Made by a program: the position numbers and the translations under genes
The notes under the pieces: generated by a model
Databases searched by the model: none
What the model saw: only the letters and a program-made list of their open reading frames with translations
Told to the model about the DNA's origin: nothing
In this document: positions 59,345 to 64,000 of the stretch, one piece after another
Layout of the letters: every line of letters begins with the position of its first letter
How positions within the stretch are numbered: the stretch's first letter is position 1
DNA from: Actinoallomurus sp963736325
GTDB lineage: Bacteria > Actinomycetota > Actinomycetes > Streptosporangiales > Streptosporangiaceae
Direction: 5' to 3'
Assembly (NCBI GenBank): GCA_963736325.1
Contig: CAVTOG010000009.1
Location: 806,001 to 870,000, forward strand
DNA length: 64,000 nucleotides

Positions 59345-59938
59345 TCAGCGCTCGCCGCCGGGCTTCCACAGGACGTCGCCGCGCTCGGAGTTGGCCGTAC
59401 GGGCGAGGATGAAGAGCAGGTCGGACAGGCGGTTGAGGTACTGGGCGGTCAGCGGATTCATGTCGTCGTTGGCCTCCAGCGCCGCCCACGTCGTGCGCTC
59501 GGCCCGCCGTACGACGGTGCGCGCCACGTGCAGCAGCGCGGCGCCCTTCGAGCCGCCCGGCAGGATGAAGCTCCGCAGCGCCGGGAGGTCGGCGTTGTGG
59601 GTGTCGCAGTCGGCCTCCAGCTTCGCGACGTACTCCTCGGCGACGCGCAGCGGAGGAAACTCCGGGTCCGCCACGACCGGCGTGCACAGGTCCGCGCCCA
59701 CGTCGAACAGGTCGTTCTGGACCCGGGTGAGCAGCACCGTGATGTCTTCGGGCAATTCGCCCATCGCGAGGGCCACGCCGATCGCGCTGTTCGCCTCGTC
59801 GACGTCCGCGTACGCGGCCAGCCGCAGGTCGGTCTTTGGCGTACGGCTCATGTCGCCGAGGTTCGTCGTGCCGTCGTCGCCGGTACGCGTGTAGATCTTC
59901 GAGAGGACGACCGGCTGGTCATCGCGCTTCTTAGCCAT
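59345..59938 (-). CDS. Cob(I)yrinic acid a,c-diamide adenosyltransferase, PduO type
   Basis: 197 residues. The N-terminal KIYTRTGDDGTTNLGD binds ATP; AAYADVDEANSAIGVAL and RRAERTTWAAL with YLNRLSDLLFILAR are PduO family blocks. It makes adenosylcobalamin from cob(I)alamin and ATP. It lies directly upstream of lipB. No cobalamin riboswitch was seen in the short region upstream. Confidence 0.94.
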   Translation of the reverse strand: MAKKRDDQPVVLSKIYTRTGDDGTTNLGDMSRTPKTDLRLAAYADVDEANSAIGVALAMGELPEDITVLLTRVQNDLFDVGADLCTPVVADPEFPPLRVAEEYVAKLEADCDTHNADLPALRSFILPGGSKGAALLHVARTVVRRAERTTWAALEANDDMNPLTAQYLNRLSDLLFILARTANSERGDVLWKPGGER

Positions 59939-60006
59939 GCCGCCACCCTAGTGAGCACACCCGAACGCGGCCGCCGCGGACCGGGTCCGCGGCGGCCGTC
60001 TCGGGG

Positions 60007-61500
60007 TCAGCGGGCCGTGAGGCCGCGCGGAGCGTACGTGGTCGCCGTGCTCGCCCGGCGGGCGGCGACGCGGCCGCCGTTGACGGGGAGAGTGCTCTCG
60101 GCGAACACCTGCGCGGCGTGGGCCGCACCGTCGGACAGCTGGTCCAGGATGGTGTCGTTGTTGTTCTTGTACGTGTCACACGCCTGGTGGTAACAGCCGT
60201 CGTAGGGTTTTCCGGCCTCGCCGCCGTAGATCGCGGCCTCCTCGGCGGTCTTCAGGCCCTCCGCGCCGGAGTCCAGGCCGCCCGCGGGGATGCCGTTGTC
60301 GATGAACGGTCCGTAGTCCGAGCGGCCGTCGAACACGCTGGGCGAGGTCTTCAGGCCCCGCCCGCCGAAGTAGTCGTTCAGGACCTTCTCGATCGCGCCG
60401 GAGCCGGCGGGCGGGTTGGTGCCGGATCCTTCGGAGTCGTCGCCGTCGTACACGCCACGGCGGCCGTTGGGTGACCCGAGCATGTCGAAGTTGAGGTTCA
60501 GGGCGATATGGGCCTTCTGGGCGGCGCTCAGATGGGTCACGTAGTAGTCGGACCCGAGAAGACCGACCTCCTCGGCGCCCCAGAAGGCGAACCGAACCTT
60601 GTTCTTGATCCCGCCGCCGAGCTTGGCGATGTTCTCGGCGATGGTGAGGACCGTGGCGGTGCCGCTGCCGTTGTCGTTGATGCCCGGGCCGCGGGTGACG
60701 CTGTCCAGGTGGGCGCCCATGACGACGACGTTGTCGGCGTGGCCGCGCGAGGTGTCGGCGATCACGTTGTGCGCGCTGCGCCGGTCGTTCACGGTGTCGG
60801 TCTTGATGTGGAGCTTCAGAGTGCCGGAGGCCGCGGCCTTCGCGAGGTCGTCGCCGAGCTTGGAGGTCGGGCCGATGACCGGGATCTGGAACGGCTTGTT
60901 CATCGTGCCCTCGACCGGGCCCGTACGGTCCGGGGCGGTGCCGTCGTTGTAGATCGCGATGGCGGTGGCGCCGGCGGTCTGCGCGTTGCCGGTCTTGGTG
61001 GCGAAGTCGCACCCGCCCCGCTTGACGAGGGCGATGTCGCCCTTGGCGAGGCCCGTGAAGTCGGCGGCCTCGCAGCCGCTGCCCACGCCGTCGGCGGCCG
61101 TGTCGATCGCGACGGCGGTGGCGGTGACGTCACCGCTGCCGGAGAAGTCCAGGGTCGCGTAGTCGGTGCCGTAGACGTACTTGTCGCCGCCCGGCTTGTC
61201 GAAGACGGCCGGGGTGGTCTCTTTGTAGTAGTCGAAGGGGAATGTCTGCACGGTCGGCTTGTAGCCGGCCTCCTTGAGCTGCCGGACGATGTACTTGGTC
61301 GACACCTCGAAGCCGGGTTCGCCCGCGGCGCGGGTGCCGCCGTTGTACGTGGCGATCGTCTGCAGGTCCTTCTGGTGCCCGCGGATGTCCTTGAGCTTCA
61401 CCAGCCGGTCGAGACGCGGATGTGACGCCGCGTCCGCGGGCGCCGCCAGGATGGAGGCGGCGGCCAGGCCGATGAGGGTGCCGATGGCGAGTGTGCGCAC
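60007..61500 (-). CDS. Secreted M28 aminopeptidase with PA domain
   Basis: 497 residues. A signal peptide (LAIGTLIGLAAASILAAPAD) ends near residue 24. A PA domain is inserted at about 130-225 (GSGCEAADFTGLAKGDIALV). The dizinc site includes MGAHLDSV, GINDNGSGTA, FWGAEEVGLLGSDYYV and the final His in CYHQACDTY. It resembles Streptomyces griseus-type aminopeptidases with an added PA domain and should release N-terminal residues outside the cell. It is divergent from the GMC oxidoreductase gene. Confidence 0.94.
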   Translation of the reverse strand: MRTLAIGTLIGLAAASILAAPADAASHPRLDRLVKLKDIRGHQKDLQTIATYNGGTRAAGEPGFEVSTKYIVRQLKEAGYKPTVQTFPFDYYKETTPAVFDKPGGDKYVYGTDYATLDFSGSGDVTATAVAIDTAADGVGSGCEAADFTGLAKGDIALVKRGGCDFATKTGNAQTAGATAIAIYNDGTAPDRTGPVEGTMNKPFQIPVIGPTSKLGDDLAKAAASGTLKLHIKTDTVNDRRSAHNVIADTSRGHADNVVVMGAHLDSVTRGPGINDNGSGTATVLTIAENIAKLGGGIKNKVRFAFWGAEEVGLLGSDYYVTHLSAAQKAHIALNLNFDMLGSPNGRRGVYDGDDSEGSGTNPPAGSGAIEKVLNDYFGGRGLKTSPSVFDGRSDYGPFIDNGIPAGGLDSGAEGLKTAEEAAIYGGEAGKPYDGCYHQACDTYKNNNDTILDQLSDGAAHAAQVFAESTLPVNGGRVAARRASTATTYAPRGLTAR

Positions 61501-61563
61501 GAGCGTCCCTTCGAGACGTAAAGAGGAGGTAATCCGGCAGATCGTGACATCTGGGATGGTCTG

Positions 61564-61602
61564 TGGCCAACGGTTGATATCGACTCGTTGTCATGTTGGC
61601 CA
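61564..61602. promoter_or_regulatory. Inverted repeat between the M28 peptidase and GMC oxidoreductase genes
   Basis: TGGCCAAC (61564-61571) and GTTGGCCA (61595-61602) are perfect 8-bp inverted copies, 31 bp apart centre to centre (three helical turns), in the divergent promoter region. A regulator binding both genes is possible; none is encoded next to it. Confidence 0.4.
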
Positions 61603-61681
61603 GAACACGATTCGGTGGACTGCCGTAGAACGTCCGAGATCGATAGGGTTTGACGAGATTTCCCGAAGGTCGGAGGCGGCC

Positions 61682-63640
61682 GTGTACGACTACGTCATCG
61701 TCGGCGCCGGAAGTGCGGGCTGTGTACTCGCCGCGCGGCTCAGTGTCGAATCCGGTACGAAGGTGCTGCTCCTGGAAGCGGGGCCGCCGGACGACGCGCC
61801 GGAGATTCACATCCCCGCGGGCATGCAGTCGATGTTCAAGGGCCCGTACGACTGGGACTACGCGACGACCCCGCAGCGCGACGCGCAGGGGCGTTCGGTC
61901 TACTGGCCGCGCGGGCGCACACTCGGCGGCAGCTCGTCCACGAACGCGATGATCTACATTCGCGGTCACCGGCACGACTACGACACCTGGCGCGACGAGT
62001 ACGGGTGCAAGGGCTGGGGGTACGCGGACCTGCTCCCGTACTTCCGCCGCGCCGAGGACCAGCAGCGCGGCGAGTCCGACTACCACGGCGTCGGCGGACC
62101 GCTCCGCGTCGAGGACCTGCGCTACAAGAGCCCGCTCGTCCGCGCGTGGGTGGAGTCGGCCAAGACGCACGGGCTGCCCGCCAACAACGACTTCAACGGC
62201 TCCGTCCAGGACGGCGTCGGGTTCTACCAGGTCACGCAGAGGCGCGGACGGCGCTGGTCGACCGCCGACGCCTACCTCAGGGACGCCCTCGGCCGGCCGA
62301 ACCTCACCGTACGGACCGACGCGCTCACCACGAAGGTGCTGGTCGAGAACGGCCGCGCGGTCGGCGTCCGGTACGTCAGCGGCGGCCGGGAGGAAGAGGC
62401 GCGCGCCGGGATGGAGGTCATCCTGTGCGGCGGCGCGGTCAACTCGCCGCAGCTCCTCATGCTCTCCGGGCTCGGGCCGGCGGACCACCTGCGCTCGCTC
62501 GGCATCGACGTCGTCGCGGACCTGCCCTCGGTCGGCACCGGCCTGCAGGACCACCCGATCGTGCCGGTCATGTGGAACACCCCCGGCAAGAAGGCGATCT
62601 GGGAGGGCGTCAACCTCCGCAACTTCATGCTCTGGCAGTCGCTCGGCCGAGGGCCGTACTCCTCGAACGTCGCCGAGGCGGGCGGCTTCACGCGTACGTC
62701 ACCGGACCTGCCGGCGCCCGACCTGCAGTACCACGTGCTCGCCGCGCCGTACGTGAACCAGGGGCTGTCGGACACGGCCAAGCGGATGATCACGGTGTTC
62801 GCCACGACGGTGGCGGTGGCCAGCCGCGGCTCGATCACGCTGCGGTCGGCCGACCCGCGGTGGAAGCCGGTCATCGACCCGGCCTACCTCGCCGAACGCG
62901 CCGACCTGGACGTGCTGCTGGCCGGCGTTCGGCAGGCGAGGGAGATAGCCGCGACCGGCCCGATGGCCCGGATCACCGAGGGGGAGTGGTCGCCCGGCGA
63001 GGGCATCACCGACCTGGTGGACTGGATCCGGCACGCGGTCGTGACGCTCTACCACCCGACCAGCACCTGCGCGATGGGCGGCGACGAGACGTCGGTCTGC
63101 GACCCGGAGCTGAAGGTGCGCGGCGTCGACGGCCTGCGCGTGGTGGACGCCTCGGTGATGCCGGCGGTGCCGCGCGGCAACACCAACGCCCCGACCATCG
63201 CGATCGCCGAACGCGCCGCGGACCTGATCCTCGGCGCCCCGCCCCTGTCGCCCGGCGACCCCGCCGAGATCGTCCCCGAGGCGGTGCCCCTGAACCGGCC
63301 CGCGGAGGACGCGGCGGATGTGGCGGCGGAGGTCGCGACCGGGCAGGAGTCGACCGTGCTCCTGGAGCCGGTGCCCGAAGCCGAGCCGGAGGATGGCGCG
63401 TCCAGCCGTACGACGGTCGTCACGGAGCCGGTGCCGGAGGCCGAGCCCGCGAGTGAAGCGACGACGGTCATGGAGCCGGTGGTGGAATCGCCTGGTGAGG
63501 CGACGGCCGAGCCGGAACCGGAGGCCGAGTCCGCGGGTGAGGCGACCACGGTCATGGAGCCGGTGTCCGAGGACGAGATCGGCAGGACGCCGGCCTCTCG
63601 CCGTGGGAAGGCCGGCGAGCCGGACGACGAAGGGGCGTGA
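61682..63640 (+). CDS. GMC-family FAD oxidoreductase with repetitive acidic C-terminal tail
   Basis: 652 residues. The FAD fold is at the start (VIVGAGSAGCVLAARL), GMC signature regions follow (RGRTLGGSSSTNAMIYIRGH, LCGGAVNSPQLLMLSGLGP), and the active-site His lies in YHPTSTCAMG with GNTNAPTI. The enzyme part ends near residue 516 and resembles choline or alcohol dehydrogenases; substrate unknown. The tail of about 135 residues is rich in Glu, Pro, Ala and Thr and repeats TTVMEPV-like units. GGAGG six bases before the GTG sets the start; the longer open frame upstream is not coding. Confidence 0.92.
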   Translation: MYDYVIVGAGSAGCVLAARLSVESGTKVLLLEAGPPDDAPEIHIPAGMQSMFKGPYDWDYATTPQRDAQGRSVYWPRGRTLGGSSSTNAMIYIRGHRHDYDTWRDEYGCKGWGYADLLPYFRRAEDQQRGESDYHGVGGPLRVEDLRYKSPLVRAWVESAKTHGLPANNDFNGSVQDGVGFYQVTQRRGRRWSTADAYLRDALGRPNLTVRTDALTTKVLVENGRAVGVRYVSGGREEEARAGMEVILCGGAVNSPQLLMLSGLGPADHLRSLGIDVVADLPSVGTGLQDHPIVPVMWNTPGKKAIWEGVNLRNFMLWQSLGRGPYSSNVAEAGGFTRTSPDLPAPDLQYHVLAAPYVNQGLSDTAKRMITVFATTVAVASRGSITLRSADPRWKPVIDPAYLAERADLDVLLAGVRQAREIAATGPMARITEGEWSPGEGITDLVDWIRHAVVTLYHPTSTCAMGGDETSVCDPELKVRGVDGLRVVDASVMPAVPRGNTNAPTIAIAERAADLILGAPPLSPGDPAEIVPEAVPLNRPAEDAADVAAEVATGQESTVLLEPVPEAEPEDGASSRTTVVTEPVPEAEPASEATTVMEPVVESPGEATAEPEPEAESAGEATTVMEPVSEDEIGRTPASRRGKAGEPDDEGA

Positions 63641-63645
63641 ACGGC

Positions 63646-63687
63646 GAACCCCGCCCGGCGGGACGACGTCCTTGCCGAGCGGGGTTC
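63646..63687. terminator. Bidirectional hairpin after the GMC gene
   Basis: GAACCCCGC (63646-63654) pairs with GCGGGGTTC (63679-63687). It lies between the convergent GMC gene and the 33-residue gene. Confidence 0.65.
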
Positions 63688-63713
63688 GGGGGCGGTGTGA
63701 TCGCCGGCCGGGG

Positions 63714-63815
63714 TCACCGCGTGGTGCCCTTCAGGAACCAGCGCGGGGTCCGCACGTCGCCGCGCAGGTCGCGCACGTGCTCCGCGATGATGGCCTTCAT
63801 GATGTCCGGATGCAT
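63714..63815 (-). CDS. 33-residue small protein
   Basis: The frame reads HPDIMKAIIAEHVRDLRGDV and ends LKGTTR. A GAGGAG ribosome site is six bases before the ATG. The first 20 residues form a likely amphipathic helix. The helix-like start resembles short orphan proteins seen in other actinomycetes, though I cannot name a family. It is convergent with the GMC gene. Confidence 0.55.
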   Translation of the reverse strand: MHPDIMKAIIAEHVRDLRGDVRTPRWFLKGTTR

Positions 63816-63935
63816 GTCCCGCTCCTCGGTCCGCGAGCCGGTCTGTCCGGCCTCGCACTACCAAGGTTCGTTCTAAGAGGGGTGCCTCCACATCGGGACG
63901 ATGCCTCATCTCCCGCTCATACCGGCATGCGCGGG

Positions 63936-63983
63936 GCCTTAGGCCCCCTACGCGCGCCTTAGGCCGGCCCCGATCGCCTTAGC
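63936..63983. repeat. Three GCCTTAG repeats with a 20-bp period
   Basis: GCCTTAG starts at 63936, 63956 and 63976, exactly 20 bp apart; the first two extend to GCCTTAGG. The spacing is about two helical turns, so one face of DNA would be recognised. They lie 121 bp and more upstream of the 33-residue gene and may belong to a gene beyond the window. Confidence 0.5.
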
Positions 63984-64000
63984 CGGGCCAGGCCGCGGAG

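Noticed and set aside
59939..60006. Cobalamin riboswitch before the PduO-type gene
   Set aside because: Only 68 bp are available and no B12-box-like sequence is seen.

Overview
The window is high-GC actinobacterial DNA: dense genes, many GTG starts, ATGA/GTGA stop-start overlaps, and an F1Fo-ATPase locus preceded by rpmE, prfA, prmC, a Sua5/TsaC gene and a WecA-type gene. The lysA-hom-thrC-thrB-rho order and a catalytically truncated ArgS-like gene in front of lysA fit a Streptosporangiales/Thermomonosporaceae-type actinomycete; that placement is inference from gene order, not from a database search.

Layout. (1) 1-17.6 kb is a peptide-scavenging cluster. It holds one complete Dpp/Opp-type ABC translocator (two permeases, two ATPases), two lipoprotein solute-binding proteins, a C45 Ntn-type acyltransferase/amidase, an amidohydrolase, a class-C beta-lactamase-fold serine hydrolase, an M19 dipeptidase, a DadA-type D-amino-acid oxidoreductase, a GntR/FCD regulator and a MocR-type regulator. 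Reading its intergenic regions gave the strongest result of the window. Five promoters in the cluster share one architecture: an AGAAC-type element, 9 bp, a -35 box TTGTRW, 17 bp, and a -10 box TANNNT. The mocR gene has the same palindrome across its own -10 and start codon. This predicts a MocR regulon of five transcription units with autorepression. The MocR protein has Ala where the family has its PLP-binding Lys. A separate operator pair (core TATGTGATC) links the GntR/FCD gene to dadA.

(2) 17.6-29.5 kb is an actinomycete integrative and conjugative element (AICE) in the 3' half of a tRNA-Arg(CCG). It encodes a tyrosine integrase, Xis, a RepSA-like replication initiator, a TraB/FtsK translocase, a Pra-like activator, GntR and TPR/HTH regulators and small Cys-pair proteins, bounded by a 43-bp att core. 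A broken second integrase end plus att site lies directly left of it, so two elements once sat in tandem. A 71-bp sequence occurs twice inside the element with one difference.

(3) 29.7-38 kb: response regulator, ArgS-like protein, lysA, hom, thrC, thrB and rho. (4) 38-43.6 kb: two NarL-type two-component systems, a PfkB sugar kinase and an MMPL transporter remnant. (5) 43.7-58.4 kb: rpmE, prfA, prmC, tsaC-like, small secreted proteins, a wecA-like gene, and atpI/atpZ/atpBEFHAGDC with a DUF2550 gene. (6) 58.4-64 kb: IS630 remnant, lipB, a PduO-type adenosyltransferase, a secreted M28 peptidase, and a GMC oxidoreductase with a repetitive acidic tail. At the right edge lie a 33-codon gene and three CCTTAG repeats spaced exactly 20 bp apart.

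No CRISPR array, rRNA or complete insertion sequence was seen.
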